Notes: generated by a model from the sequence alone, not told the origin. Positions 42,395 to 52,522 are shown, numbered from the stretch's first letter. The stretch is DNA of 64,000 bases from Candidatus Borkfalkia avistercoris (GCA_019115995.1 DXCL01000009.1:85680-149679), one strand, 5' to 3'. Made by a program: numbers and translations.

Positions 42395-43588
42395 TCAGAT
42401 CTCCTTTTCGTAAACTTCATTCTTCAAATCTTTGGGGAACAGCGGGGAAAGCGCGCGCAGCTTTACCGTGATCTCTTTGAGCGCGTCTACCGCATAATCC
42501 ACCTGTTCGACGGTATTGTCTTTTCCGAAAGAAAAGCGTATCGAGCCGTGCGCGAGCCCTTCGGGAAGTCCCATCGCGAGCAGCACGTGGGAAGGTTCGA
42601 GCGAGCCCGACGAGCAGGCCGAACCGCTGGACACGGCGATATTTTTCAAATCGAGGCTGAACAGGAGAGATTCCCCTTCGATGTAGCGGAAAGAAAAATT
42701 CGCGTTCGCGGGGAGCCGCTTTTCGGGGTGCCCGTTCAGCTTTACATAAGGGATCTCCGCGAGCACTCTTTTTATAAAACGGTCTCGCAAAGACGTTACA
42801 TAGGCGGCGTTTTTTTCCAGTTCCGCACAGGCGATGCGCAGCGCCTGCTCCATGCCGACGACGGCAGGCACATTGGTCGTTCCGCCGCGCATGCTGCGTT
42901 CCTGATGCCCGCCCGCGATCAATTTTCCGATCCGAAGCCCGGAGCGGACATACAACGCTCCCACCCCCTTCGGGCCGTAAAATTTGTGCGCGGAAAAGGA
43001 GAGCATGTCCGCGCCCAAAGCCTTCACGTCGAGCGGGATCGCTCCCGCCGCCTGCACCGCGTCGGTAAAAAACACGATCCCGCGCGCCTTGCAGAGGGCG
43101 GCGATCTCTTTGACGGGCTGGATCGTGCCCACCTCGTTATTCGCCGTCATCACGCCCACAAAGATCGTATCGGGGCGGATCGCCCTTTCCAGCTTTTCCA
43201 AATCGACAAGCCCGTACTCGTCCACCTCGGCAAAGGTAACGTCGAATCCCTCTTTAACAAGCTCCTTCGCGGCAGAGATCATTGCGGGGTGCTCTACCGC
43301 GCTCACGATGAGATGCCTGCCCCGCGCGGCAAATGCGTGCGCCGCGCCGCGCAACGCCCAGTTGTCTGCCTCCGTGCCTCCCGAAGTAAAATAAATTTCC
43401 GAAGGCTTCGCGCCGATACAGGCGGCGATCGCGTCGCGCGCGTCGTCTACGGCAGACACCGTTTCCCTGCCGAAAAAGTGCTGCGAGTTGGGGTTGCCGA
43501 ACTTCTCCGTAAAATACGGCATCATTTTTTCCAGTACGCGGGGGTCGACGGGCGTCGTCGCCGCGTGATCGAAATAGATCCTTTCCAT
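42395..43588 (-). CDS. iscS: Cysteine desulfurase IscS/NifS-like
   Basis: PLP enzyme of 397 residues that takes sulfur from cysteine and passes it to IscU. PLP lysine in SFSAHKFYGPKG; catalytic cysteine in SSGSACSSGSLEPSHVL. Starts MERIYFDHAATTP at 43588, after AGGAG at a long spacing of about 12 bases. Between iscR and iscU. Confidence 0.96.
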   Translation of the reverse strand: MERIYFDHAATTPVDPRVLEKMMPYFTEKFGNPNSQHFFGRETVSAVDDARDAIAACIGAKPSEIYFTSGGTEADNWALRGAAHAFAARGRHLIVSAVEHPAMISAAKELVKEGFDVTFAEVDEYGLVDLEKLERAIRPDTIFVGVMTANNEVGTIQPVKEIAALCKARGIVFFTDAVQAAGAIPLDVKALGADMLSFSAHKFYGPKGVGALYVRSGLRIGKLIAGGHQERSMRGGTTNVPAVVGMEQALRIACAELEKNAAYVTSLRDRFIKRVLAEIPYVKLNGHPEKRLPANANFSFRYIEGESLLFSLDLKNIAVSSGSACSSGSLEPSHVLLAMGLPEGLAHGSIRFSFGKDNTVEQVDYAVDALKEITVKLRALSPLFPKDLKNEVYEKEI

Positions 43589-43611
43589 TGTATGCGTTCG
43601 CTCCTTTCCGC

Positions 43612-44094
43612 TCACACCGCCTTTGCGTTGCAGCCGCAATCGCAGTCGGTCATGCAGTTATCTTTACCCTTTTCCCCCGTGTTGCACTTGCAGGCGCGCA
43701 CTTCTCCGTGATCGTCGAGCATGGATTGCAGCGTCATGGAGTCGAGCACCTCGTTGATGCCCGCATACAGCTTGCGCCATACGTTGCCCGACGCGCACCG
43801 TTCGCAGGCAGACGTGATGCAGTCCGCTATTTCCATATTGTCTTCCAGGGCGCGCGCTATATCCCCGATCGTGATGTCGGCGGGTGCCCGACGGAGTTTA
43901 TAGCCGCCCGTAACGCCGCGCTCCGCCGCGACGATGCCCGCGCCCGAGAGCATGCGCATGATCTTTTCGATATATTTGCCGGATACGGCGATCTCCTTTT
44001 CCAGATGAGACGCGCTCACACAGCGCTCAGGATAATTCTGCGCCAGAATAAAGCAGGCTTTCAGCCCGTACTGCGATTTCGATGAAAGACGCAT
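43612..44094 (-). CDS. iscR: Rrf2/IscR-family regulator with cysteine-rich tail
   Basis: Winged-helix regulator of 160 residues. The DNA-binding part (1-80) reads SKSQYGLKACFILAQ and GVTGGYKLRRAP. The Fe-S ligands are suggested by CITSACERCASG (about 100-111). An additional tail holds seven cysteines (CKCNTG, then NCMTDCDCGCN), which ordinary IscR lacks. It probably represses iscS-iscU when clusters are plentiful. ATG at 44094 follows AGGAGG; a consensus promoter is upstream. Confidence 0.9.
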   Translation of the reverse strand: MRLSSKSQYGLKACFILAQNYPERCVSASHLEKEIAVSGKYIEKIMRMLSGAGIVAAERGVTGGYKLRRAPADITIGDIARALEDNMEIADCITSACERCASGNVWRKLYAGINEVLDSMTLQSMLDDHGEVRACKCNTGEKGKDNCMTDCDCGCNAKAV

Positions 44095-44134
44095 TTCTTT
44101 GCCTCCTTTAATTGCAACCATTTTAGTAGCATTT

Positions 44135-44163
44135 ATTATAGCGCAGGATCCTCCGTCCGTCAA
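44135..44163 (-). promoter_or_regulatory. isc operon promoter
   Basis: Minus-strand -35 TTGACG (44158-44163), 17-base spacer, -10 TATAAT (44135-44140). The AT-rich leader just downstream (around CTACTAAAATGG) is where an IscR site would be expected. Confidence 0.8.
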
Positions 44164-44232
44164 TTGTTTTGCACCCGGTTTTTTGAAAATTTTTCCGAAA
44201 CTTCTTTTCGGGCGGAACGAATACACCCCGCT

Positions 44233-44412
44233 TTATGTACAGACCGCCGCGAGCAGGCATACCGCGCCAATACACAGCGCCGCCGTCAGCAGATAGAGCC
44301 AGCGCGCAAAAACACCGCCCCTTTTTTCCGCATGAAGGATCGCGGCGCCCGCCGCGGCGAGCGCCGCCGCTACCGACGTTGCCGTTAATATTTCTGCCAT
44401 TCCCGCCGTCAT
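44233..44412 (-). CDS. Tiny two-segment membrane protein
   Basis: A 59-residue gene: MTAGMAEILTATSV, an Ala-rich hydrophobic segment (about 8-25), a short charged loop (HAEKRGG) and a second hydrophobic segment (38-58) ending AVCT. GAGG lies seven bases before the ATG. Transcribed divergently from the XRE repressor out of a promoter overlapped by that repressor's likely operator. No family recognised; small size and control recall toxin-like or phage-type small membrane proteins, which is only a guess. Confidence 0.65.
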   Translation of the reverse strand: MTAGMAEILTATSVAAALAAAGAAILHAEKRGGVFARWLYLLTAALCIGAVCLLAAVCT

Positions 44413-44434
44413 ATTTTCGCCTCTTCCGCATAAT

Positions 44435-44512
44435 TAAGCATACTTGTGCTTATATATGTATTATATAAGCATTATCATGCTATGTCAACAAATTTAAGCA
44501 CAACAGTGCTAA
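44435..44512. promoter_or_regulatory. Three XRE-type operators between divergent genes
   Basis: Palindromes TAAGCA-N6-TGCTTA (44435-44452), TAAGCA-N6-TGCTAT (44466-44483) and TAAGCA-N6-TGCTAA (44495-44512). The centres are 29 to 31 bases apart, close to three helical turns. The middle one fills the -35/-10 spacer of the leftward promoter; the right one abuts the rightward -10. Confidence 0.82.
44460..44488 (-). promoter_or_regulatory. Promoter of the tiny membrane protein gene
   Basis: TTGACA (44483-44488), 17-base spacer, TATAAT (44460-44465) on the minus strand: full consensus, with an operator inside. Confidence 0.85.
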
Positions 44513-44532
44513 TATAATTGCAGGAGTATGCT

Positions 44533-44931
44533 ATGAAACTGCAAGAAAAGTTGAAGTATTTGAGAACGGAAAGCGGGCTGACGCAGTATCAGCTCGCAAA
44601 AAAACTCGGGGTCGGGCAGACGACCGTCGCCGCATATGAAAACGGCACGCATGAACCGCAGCTGTACAGCCTGATCGCCTATGCGGATTTTTTCGGGTGC
44701 AGCTTAGATTATCTTACGGGCAGAACGGAAGACGCGGGCATGTTCTGTGCGGAAACGTACGCGCCGCCCAAAGACGAGCAAAAGCTGATCGCGGCCTACC
44801 GCGCCCTGAACGACGATCTGAAAAAGCTGTTGCAGGATACGGCGGCAGCATTCGGGCGTTCCCCTCTCAATAAGAAGAGCGGCGCGGACGAATCCTCCAA
44901 AGAAATCCGGTTCGAACAGCAATCCATTTAA
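44533..44931 (+). CDS. XRE-family (Cro/CI-like) repressor
   Basis: DNA-binding protein of 132 residues. The N-terminal helix-turn-helix (about 8-60) reads SGLTQYQLAKKLGVGQTTVA and YENGTHEP, followed by a short C-terminal region without a protease or sensor domain. ATG at 44533 follows AGGAG by six bases. A TATAAT (44513-44518) lies just upstream, next to an operator palindrome, so it should repress itself and the divergent small gene. Confidence 0.9.
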   Translation: MKLQEKLKYLRTESGLTQYQLAKKLGVGQTTVAAYENGTHEPQLYSLIAYADFFGCSLDYLTGRTEDAGMFCAETYAPPKDEQKLIAAYRALNDDLKKLLQDTAAAFGRSPLNKKSGADESSKEIRFEQQSI

Positions 44932-44948
44932 TAACGCGGCCCAATTTA

Positions 44949-45003
44949 AAAATAAAAGTGCGGGAGAGTGCCTGACGGCACTCTCCCGCACTTTTATTTT
45001 TTC
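44949..45003 (+). terminator. Very long bidirectional terminator
   Basis: A 24-base uninterrupted stem from 44949-44972 to 44977-45000 with a TGAC loop; left arm contains GTGCGGGAGAGTGCC. A and T runs on both sides serve the converging XRE and queH genes. Confidence 0.92.
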
Positions 45004-45006
45004 CGT

Positions 45007-45633
45007 TCAACGCGCAGGCATATCGTTCTGATCCTTTCCTTTTCTCCAATCGGAAAAAACGCAGCCGCAATAATTCTGGCGGTACAGATGATGCTCCTGT
45101 GCAAGCTGTACCGAACGGAGGTACCCGTTCTCCTTTTTAAAATCGTTGTACAGCCAGCGCACGCCGTATCGCGCTTCTGATTTCTGCCCGAGCTCGTTCA
45201 GCCATTCGGCATTTTTGTGCGGACTCACCGAAAGCGTGGAACAAAACCACTCAAAACCGTTTTCCTTTGCGGCTCGCGCGGTGCGTTCCAGGCGGAGTGC
45301 ATAGCACTGATAGCACCTTGCGCCGCCTTCCTTTTCTCCTTCAAATCCCTTCGCCGCAGCGAAAAATTCTTCGGGATAATAATCGCAGTCCAAAAACTCT
45401 GCCCACCCCGTTTCGCGAAGCAGGCGGAGCTGCTCCGCCTTGCGCCTGGCATACTCCTCTTTATCGGTGATGTTCGGATTATAATAAAACACGGTAACGG
45501 AAAATTTGTCTTTCAGCGCTTCCAGGCAGCGGGAAGAACACGGGCCGCAGCAGCTGTGCAGCAAAAGCCGCGCGCCCGTTTGCGCCTCCGCCATGAGCTC
45601 TTTCATCTTTTTGTTGTAATCGGGCTTGTTCAT
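45007..45633 (-). CDS. queH: Epoxyqueuosine reductase QueH
   Basis: Enzyme of 208 residues for the last step of queuosine synthesis on tRNA (epoxyqueuosine to queuosine). Cluster and metal cysteines: LLHSCCGPCSS near the start, CYQCYALR in the middle, YCGCVFS at the end. ATG at 45633 has no ribosome site and lies six bases after a -10 box, so the message may be leaderless. Other queuosine genes are not in the window. Confidence 0.93.
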   Translation of the reverse strand: MNKPDYNKKMKELMAEAQTGARLLLHSCCGPCSSRCLEALKDKFSVTVFYYNPNITDKEEYARRKAEQLRLLRETGWAEFLDCDYYPEEFFAAAKGFEGEKEGGARCYQCYALRLERTARAAKENGFEWFCSTLSVSPHKNAEWLNELGQKSEARYGVRWLYNDFKKENGYLRSVQLAQEHHLYRQNYCGCVFSDWRKGKDQNDMPAR

Positions 45634-45639
45634 GCCGAT

Positions 45640-45668
45640 ATTGTACCACGAAAACAATAAAAACGCAA
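45640..45668 (-). promoter_or_regulatory. queH promoter abutting the start codon
   Basis: Minus-strand -35 TTGCGT (45663-45668), 17-base spacer, -10 TACAAT (45640-45645). Expected transcript start falls on or beside the ATG. Confidence 0.6.
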
Positions 45669-45721
45669 ACGAACGCGCCCCTATGAAAAGAGCCGCCCGC
45701 GGCAATGCCGCGGGCGGCTCT

Positions 45722-45796
45722 TGGTACACTCGCCGGGGATCGAACCCGGATCTGCGGCTCCGGAGGCCACCGTTCTATCCGTTATACTACGAGTGT
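45722..45796 (-). tRNA. tRNA-Arg(CCG), CCA encoded
   Basis: Acceptor ACACTCG/CGAGTGT, anticodon loop CTCCGGA (anticodon CCG), T-loop TTCGATC, encoded CCA. Confidence 0.96.
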
Positions 45797-45824
45797 ATAT
45801 GACGCGAAATATGCTTACCGTATT

Positions 45825-45853
45825 ATTATAGCAGACATTTCAAAAAAACACAA
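45825..45853 (-). promoter_or_regulatory. tRNA-Arg promoter
   Basis: Minus-strand -35 TTGTGT (45848-45853), 17-base spacer, -10 TATAAT (45825-45830). Confidence 0.7.
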
Positions 45854-45941
45854 AGAAAAATTCACCTTCTGAAAAAAAAGTTGCATATTATGTAAATACG
45901 GGCGCAAACGCGCCCCGCAAACGAAACACGGAAGAAACATC

Positions 45942-47992
<2,051 letters not shown>

Positions 47993-48005
47993 TCGCAAAA
48001 TGCGG

Positions 48006-48032
48006 GGGAAGGGTTTTAACCCTTCCCTTTTT
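48006..48032 (+). terminator. Terminator of the collagen-like gene
   Basis: Stem GGGAAGGGTT / AACCCTTCCC with a TT loop, then T5. Confidence 0.88.
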
Positions 48033-48037
48033 GCCGC

Positions 48038-48066
48038 TTGACAATCTTTCTGAAAAGTTATATCAT
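48038..48066 (+). promoter_or_regulatory. Promoter of the PHP phosphatase gene
   Basis: TTGACA (48038-48043), 17-base spacer, TATCAT (48061-48066). Confidence 0.75.
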
Positions 48067-48086
48067 AAATGCGTGAGGATACATTT

Positions 48087-48911
48087 ATGATACAGAGCGA
48101 TCTGCATACGCACACGTTTTTTTCGGCGGACGGGCGGCAGGATTTGCGGGTCATGATCGAAAGAGCGATCTCTCTCGGTCTCAGATATTACGGAACGAGC
48201 GAACATTTCGATTACGACTATATTTCCAAAAAAGTAAAAATACGGGGCGAAGATGTGCGCCAGATAGACGCCGCCGCGTATTTTGATTGCGCACGTGCCA
48301 TGCAAAACGAATACAGCGGCAGGATCAGCTATCTGATCGGGTGCGAATTCGGCTATGACGACAGCGCGCCGATTCAGGATATGTACTGCAAAATTTCCGA
48401 GACCTATTCCCCTGATTTTATCGTAAACAGCGTGCATACCTGTCTCGGCAAGGACTGCTATTTCCCCGAATTTTTTGCGGGAAAAAGCAAGGAGTACGCC
48501 TATAGCGCCTATCTGTACCGCGTTTTGGAGAGCCTTGACGCGCCCTATCCGTACGATGTGGTCGCACACATCGGCTACTGCGCACGCAACGCGGCCTACG
48601 CCGATCCCAAGCTGCGCTATGCAGACTTTGCGGACATTATAGACGCGATCCTGAAAAAGATCATAGAAAAAAATAAAATTTTAGAGGTGAACTCTTCCGC
48701 AAAGACAGCAGGCAGCCCCTTTATCCCCGATACCGACATTTTGCAGCGGTATTTCGACTTGGGCGGAAGAAAAGTCATTTTTTCTTCCGACGCGCACGAC
48801 GAAACGCGCATCGGCGATAAGCGCGACATCGTTTCCGATGCGCTCAAAAAAATCGGCTTTACACACGTTACCCTGCCCGTGCGCGGCAAATATATAGAAG
48901 AAGAATTATAA
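48087..48911 (+). CDS. PHP-domain histidinol-phosphatase-like protein (HisJ type)
   Basis: Metal-dependent phosphatase of 274 residues: SDLHTHTFFSADG, TSEHFDYD, an internal VNSVHT, HIGYCAR and the closing FSSDAHDETRIGD hold the PHP metal ligands. Similar proteins are histidinol phosphatases, but no his gene lies near, so other phosphoesters are possible. ATG at 48087 follows GAGGA by seven bases; an earlier in-frame ATG at 48069 lies on the expected transcript start. Confidence 0.9.
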   Translation: MIQSDLHTHTFFSADGRQDLRVMIERAISLGLRYYGTSEHFDYDYISKKVKIRGEDVRQIDAAAYFDCARAMQNEYSGRISYLIGCEFGYDDSAPIQDMYCKISETYSPDFIVNSVHTCLGKDCYFPEFFAGKSKEYAYSAYLYRVLESLDAPYPYDVVAHIGYCARNAAYADPKLRYADFADIIDAILKKIIEKNKILEVNSSAKTAGSPFIPDTDILQRYFDLGGRKVIFSSDAHDETRIGDKRDIVSDALKKIGFTHVTLPVRGKYIEEEL

Positions 48912-48917
48912 AAAACG

Positions 48918-48963
48918 CGCAAAGCGCCCCGAAAAACTCGGGGCGCTTTGCGCATTCTTTTTT
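48918..48963 (+). terminator. Terminator between PHP gene and membrane gene
   Basis: Sixteen-base stem GCGCAAAGCGCCCCGA / TCGGGGCGCTTTGCGC, followed by ATTCTTTTTT. Confidence 0.88.
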
Positions 48964-48993
48964 ACACCGCAAAAACGGCGCGTTTCGCATTAT

Positions 48994-49401
48994 TTATTGT
49001 TCAGGTTTTTCTTCCTCTTCCGTTTGCGCCGTTGTTTCGTCTTTCCGTTCGGCGACCTGCGCCGCGGGCTGAGAAGCAGACCTGCCCGAAACGAGCGTGA
49101 TGATGATCGCCGCCGCGTAAATGCCGATTTTTGCGATCAGCAAAATAAAATTCAGCAACCGAATGATATCGTAAAAAACCGACGAAGAAGCGAACCCGGC
49201 AATGCCCGAAAGTATGCTCATAAACGCGTCGGCCGCCAAAAATATGAGCGTAACCACGAAACACCGCTTTGCCGTGCTCTTAACGTCATCTTCCCCTTTC
49301 ACGATCGCATAACCGCCCGCGATCGCAAAAGCAATGATGCTCACAAAGCCGCACGCCCAAATGAGCACCTTCTTCCAGCTTTTCGTCCAAACCTCTTTCA
49401 T
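48994..49401 (-). CDS. Small membrane protein with acidic tail
   Basis: Protein of 135 residues with three hydrophobic segments (about 12-35, 48-68, 78-105) and an acidic Gln/Glu-rich C-terminus (TTAQTEEEEKPEQ). No known family. ATG at 49401 follows GGAGG by five bases, from a consensus promoter. Confidence 0.75.
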   Translation of the reverse strand: MKEVWTKSWKKVLIWACGFVSIIAFAIAGGYAIVKGEDDVKSTAKRCFVVTLIFLAADAFMSILSGIAGFASSSVFYDIIRLLNFILLIAKIGIYAAAIIITLVSGRSASQPAAQVAERKDETTAQTEEEEKPEQ

Positions 49402-49440
49402 AATTTCCTCCTTCGGATCAGACGATCCTTTGATATAATT

Positions 49441-49470
49441 ATTATATATGCAAGCAAACGGTATTGTCAA
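49441..49470 (-). promoter_or_regulatory. Promoter of the small membrane gene
   Basis: Minus-strand TTGACA (49465-49470), 18-base spacer, TATAAT (49441-49446). Confidence 0.8.
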
Positions 49471-49489
49471 TCTTTTCGTAAAATTTACA

Positions 49490-49521
49490 GAAAAAAAAGA
49501 GAAGGTTCATTCTCCCTTCTC
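49490..49521 (-). terminator. rsmI terminator overlapping the stop
   Basis: Stem GAGAAGG / CCTTCTC (49515-49521 with 49499-49505), then a minus-strand run of eight T. The stem includes the last codons of rsmI. Confidence 0.8.
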
Positions 49522-50319
49522 CTTTATCGTGAATTTATACAGCTCACTCTTGGAAACGCCCCTGTCTTTTGCGGCGGCTTTGAGCGCTTCCTTTTCGCTC
49601 ATGCCCCGCGCCACGTAATGGGCGATATGCTCCCTCTCGGAAAGTAGATTGAGCGGGTTTTCCCTCTTTTCCGCACCCTTTACGAGCAGCACATATTCCC
49701 CTCTCTTTTCTCCAGACAGCCCCCCGGCAAGCGCAAAGTACTCGCAGCTTTCGTGCACTTTCGTGATCTCACGCACGGCGCACGCCTCCCGGTCTCCGAA
49801 CGCCTCATGCAGGAGCGCGACGTCCGCTTCTACGTCCTGCGGCGCCGAATAAAAAATGAGCGTGCCGGCAAAATCCGCATAGTCCCTCAAAAAAGCCAGT
49901 TTTTCTCCCCTTTTGCCCCGCAAAAAGCCCAAAAACGCGAACTTGTCCGCAGGAAAGCCCGAAAGCACCAGCGCGGCCACGAAAGCGCACGCCCCGGGCG
50001 CAAGGGTGTATTGTATGCCCCGCTCCCGCAGAACGTTTACGAGAAGATTGCCGGGATCGGAGATCACGGGCGTGCCCGCGTCCGTTACGACGGCGATGTT
50101 TTTCCCCGCCGCGGCGAGCTCCGCAAGCTTTTCCGCCGCCGCGAGCTCGTTGAATTTATGGCAGGAGACGAGCGGTTTTTTGATCTCGTAATAATTCAGC
50201 AACTTCAAGGAATGGCGGGTATCCTCGCAGAAAACGACGTCTGCCTCGCGGAGCGCGTCGAGCGCGCGGAGCGTAATGTCGCCGAGGTTCCCGATCGGCG
50301 TTGCGACGAAAGTTACCAT
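49507..50319 (-). CDS. rsmI: 16S rRNA 2'-O-ribose methyltransferase RsmI
   Basis: SAM-dependent enzyme of 270 residues that methylates C1402 of 16S rRNA. N-terminus FVATPIGNLGDITLRAL, EDTRHS, SDAGTP-like TDAGTPVISDPG and the PGACAFVAALVLSG segment are typical. Start at 50319 has only an A-rich stretch upstream, 34 bases after the trmN6-like stop, so translation may depend on the upstream gene. Confidence 0.95.
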   Translation of the reverse strand: MVTFVATPIGNLGDITLRALDALREADVVFCEDTRHSLKLLNYYEIKKPLVSCHKFNELAAAEKLAELAAAGKNIAVVTDAGTPVISDPGNLLVNVLRERGIQYTLAPGACAFVAALVLSGFPADKFAFLGFLRGKRGEKLAFLRDYADFAGTLIFYSAPQDVEADVALLHEAFGDREACAVREITKVHESCEYFALAGGLSGEKRGEYVLLVKGAEKRENPLNLLSEREHIAHYVARGMSEKEALKAAAKDRGVSKSELYKFTIKEKGE

Positions 50320-50353
50320 ATTTTTTTGCCGCGGCAGCGCGGCATACCTCCGT

Positions 50354-51031
50354 TCAGTTTTTGATATTTACGGCATCGGGCAGGATCTCAACGCCCTCCT
50401 TCGCCCCCTTCGTGCCCTCGACGAGGATAAGGTACGGCTTCGCGCCCGCCCTTCCCCGCACGAATTGCAGCCGTTTCGGTTCGATGCCGCGCGACTTCAT
50501 AGTGCAGAGCACTTCGGCGAGCCTGTCTGCACGGTTGACGAGCGCAAGCCTTCCGCCGAATTTGAGCTTTCTATAAGCCGCGTCTACGATCTCGGCAAGA
50601 GTTACCGTAATTTCCTTGCGGCAGATCGCTTTTTTGTAATCCTCGTTTTCAAAGCCGCCCGTTTCATAGGGCGGATTACACAGGATCAGCGAAAACCTGT
50701 CGTCGTATTCCCGCCCGATCTCCTGTATCCGGCAACATACGGCGGTAAAATTTTTCAACCCGTTGAGTTCTATGGAACGGGCGCTCATTTCGGAGAGTTC
50801 TTCCTGCATTTCAAACAGGGTAACCGACGAAACGTGCGGATTCAGTGCAAAAAAATGCAGGCCCACTATGCCGCTGCCCGCGCAGAAATCGGCAACGACG
50901 TCCCTCTTTTTCCCCTTCACGAAGCGGGAAAGGAGCACGGAATCGCTCGTAAAACGGTAGAGCGCGGTATTTTGTATGATTTTCAGATCGCCTTCCAAAA
51001 GTTCTTCCGCGACCTCGCCTTCTTTGAGCAC
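50354..51031 (-). CDS. trmN6: tRNA1(Val) (adenine37-N6)-methyltransferase-like protein
   Basis: SAM-dependent methyltransferase of 225 residues. SAM loop DFCAGSGIVGLHF, catalytic NPPYETGG, and an N-terminal LKIIQNTALYRFTSDSVLL typical of the TrmN6/YfiC group in Firmicutes. GTG at 51031 is five bases after GGAGG and downstream of a promoter; the longer upstream frame crosses that promoter and is not used. Lies with rsmI, a common pairing. Confidence 0.9.
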   Translation of the reverse strand: MLKEGEVAEELLEGDLKIIQNTALYRFTSDSVLLSRFVKGKKRDVVADFCAGSGIVGLHFFALNPHVSSVTLFEMQEELSEMSARSIELNGLKNFTAVCCRIQEIGREYDDRFSLILCNPPYETGGFENEDYKKAICRKEITVTLAEIVDAAYRKLKFGGRLALVNRADRLAEVLCTMKSRGIEPKRLQFVRGRAGAKPYLILVEGTKGAKEGVEILPDAVNIKN

Positions 51032-51058
51032 GCCTGCCTCCGCGTTTGCTTTTTTATA

Positions 51059-51087
51059 ATCATACCACAAAAGGCGGCAATTTTCAA
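51059..51087 (-). promoter_or_regulatory. trmN6-rsmI promoter
   Basis: Minus-strand TTGAAA (51082-51087), 17-base spacer, TATGAT (51059-51064). Confidence 0.75.
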
Positions 51088-51099
51088 TCAAAACGGATA

Positions 51100-51128
51100 T
51101 TGACAAAAAACGTTTTGCATTATATAAT
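51100..51128 (+). promoter_or_regulatory. Nitroreductase promoter
   Basis: TTGACA (51100-51105), 17-base spacer, TATAAT (51123-51128), full consensus. Confidence 0.88.
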
Positions 51129-51157
51129 GAACACAGAACGAAAAAGGAGGCAGAATC

Positions 51158-51658
51158 ATGGACATTTTTGAAGCCATCGATACGCGCAGGAGCGTACGCA
51201 AGTATAAAAAGGGAGCGATCATTCCCCAAACCGACATAGAAAAGCTTTTGAGCGCGGCGATGCATGCGCCGAGCGCGGTGAACAGCCGCCCGTGGGAATT
51301 TTACTGTACGGATAAGGAGGATGTCAAAGCCGCCCTCATGCGGGCGCACCCCGCCAGCCGTATGCTGGAAACGGCGAGCTGGGCGATCGTCGTATGTGCG
51401 CGCCCCGAATTGCAGCCCCGCCACGGTTATTGGCCGCAGGATTGCGCCGCGGCGATCGAAAATATCCTGCTCGCCGCCAGGGGCATGGGCTACGGCACCT
51501 GCTGGTGCGGCTTCTATCCCACCCAGCCGCGCACGGACGACGTAAAAAAAGCGATCGGGTGCGATTCGGTACCCGTCGGCATCGTAGCGGTGGGCGTGCC
51601 CGACGAAGAACCCGCGGCAAAGGGCTTTTACGACGCCGATCGCGTAAAATTTATATGA
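51158..51658 (+). CDS. Nitroreductase-family flavoprotein
   Basis: FMN-dependent protein of 166 residues. N-terminal RRSVRKYKKG and HAPSAVNSRPWEF, a mid region SWAIVVCA, and GTCWCGFYP near the flavin site. Members reduce nitro groups, quinones or other electron acceptors; substrate unknown. ATG follows AGGAGG by seven bases. Own promoter and terminator. Confidence 0.92.
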   Translation: MDIFEAIDTRRSVRKYKKGAIIPQTDIEKLLSAAMHAPSAVNSRPWEFYCTDKEDVKAALMRAHPASRMLETASWAIVVCARPELQPRHGYWPQDCAAAIENILLAARGMGYGTCWCGFYPTQPRTDDVKKAIGCDSVPVGIVAVGVPDEEPAAKGFYDADRVKFI

Positions 51659-51672
51659 ATCCTCTCCGCATT

Positions 51673-51704
51673 GCGCGCCGCCCGTACGGGCAGCGCGCTT
51701 TTTT
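51673..51704 (+). terminator. Nitroreductase terminator
   Basis: GCGCGCCGCCC pairs imperfectly with GGGCAGCGCGC, followed by T6. Confidence 0.8.
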
Positions 51705-51842
51705 ATCCGTTCAAAATTTCAGCAACACAACGCTGAATGTTTTTTATGACAGCCGAAAACTTCCCGGGCCGAGCTTACCGCCCGGGGCCCCGAAAAAGCG
51801 AACGCGGAAAGTTGCGAAAAATATAAATTCAAATATTTGTTT

Positions 51843-51977
51843 TTAATTTTCGGCAGACAACGCGTCTAAAACAGACCGCCGCGAAATGCCGTATAGGGCG
51901 ATCCGGCTAAAAAGAAGGGCGACCGCCAACATGACGGCCAGCGCGAACCCGAGCGCCGCAAAAAAGAAACCAAAGTG
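51843..51977 (-). pseudogene. C-terminal remnant of a membrane protein
   Basis: A minus frame of about 44 codons reads HFGFFFAALGFALAV, then a Leu/Val-rich segment and FSRIALYGISRRSVLDALSAEN before TAA. One membrane segment with a basic tail recalls the end of FtsX-like ABC permeases. Nothing upstream on that strand continues the frame: a terminator hairpin lies directly behind it. I read it as a decayed gene end. Confidence 0.35.
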
Positions 51978-51978
51978 C

Positions 51979-52019
51979 AGGCGGAGCGCGTTTGGCGCTC
52001 CGCCTCTTATTTTTATTTC
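51979..52019 (+). terminator. Orphan terminator hairpin
   Basis: Stem AGGCGGAGCGC / GCGCTCCGCCT (51979-51989, 51995-52005), followed by CTTATTTTTATTT. No plus-strand gene lies immediately upstream. Confidence 0.8.
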
Positions 52020-52084
52020 AGAAAAACATTCCGGAACAGCCGTTGAGCAAGGACGCTTTTATTGCCACTCCTCGCCCCATTTGT

Positions 52085-52522
52085 TTACTGCGATACGAGC
52101 TTGGAATACTCTTCCGCCAAAATATCCATTTTGTTTACGACAAGATCTGCCCAGCATACGGCAAAGCTCTTTGCGTCTACCGTCACCGCGGCATTATTGC
52201 CGTCTTTACCCGTCATAAAATAACCTTCCCATTTCTGCAAGGTGATTTCGGGATTATTGCCTATTTGCGCCGAGACGCGCTTGGGTATGCGAGAAAAGTA
52301 CCCGTCCGTCATATCGAATACCGCCGTACTGTTCAGACAGTAATTTTCGTAATACGGATAAAAGCTTTCTGCCCAGTCCTGCGTGTAAACAAATTCATCG
52401 AATACGGCAGTGCTCCTGACCCGGTTTCTCAGGGGGTGCTTATAGGGCGACACCAAATACTCCGAACCTTCCGCATCGAGATGGAGCGTTTTTGTTCCGT
52501 CCGCATTCATCGTATAATGCAT
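52085..52522 (-). CDS. Unknown protein, possibly the frameshifted 3' part of the next gene
   Basis: A 145-residue frame, MHYTMNADGTKTLHLDAEG to EEYSKLVSQ, with natural composition (many aromatic residues, YVSPYK- and WEGYF-like segments). No ribosome site precedes the ATG, and the overlapping 52440-52628 frame upstream has promoter and ribosome site but ends early. A single frameshift near 52520 would join them. No family recognised. Confidence 0.5.
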   Translation of the reverse strand: MHYTMNADGTKTLHLDAEGSEYLVSPYKHPLRNRVRSTAVFDEFVYTQDWAESFYPYYENYCLNSTAVFDMTDGYFSRIPKRVSAQIGNNPEITLQKWEGYFMTGKDGNNAAVTVDAKSFAVCWADLVVNKMDILAEEYSKLVSQ

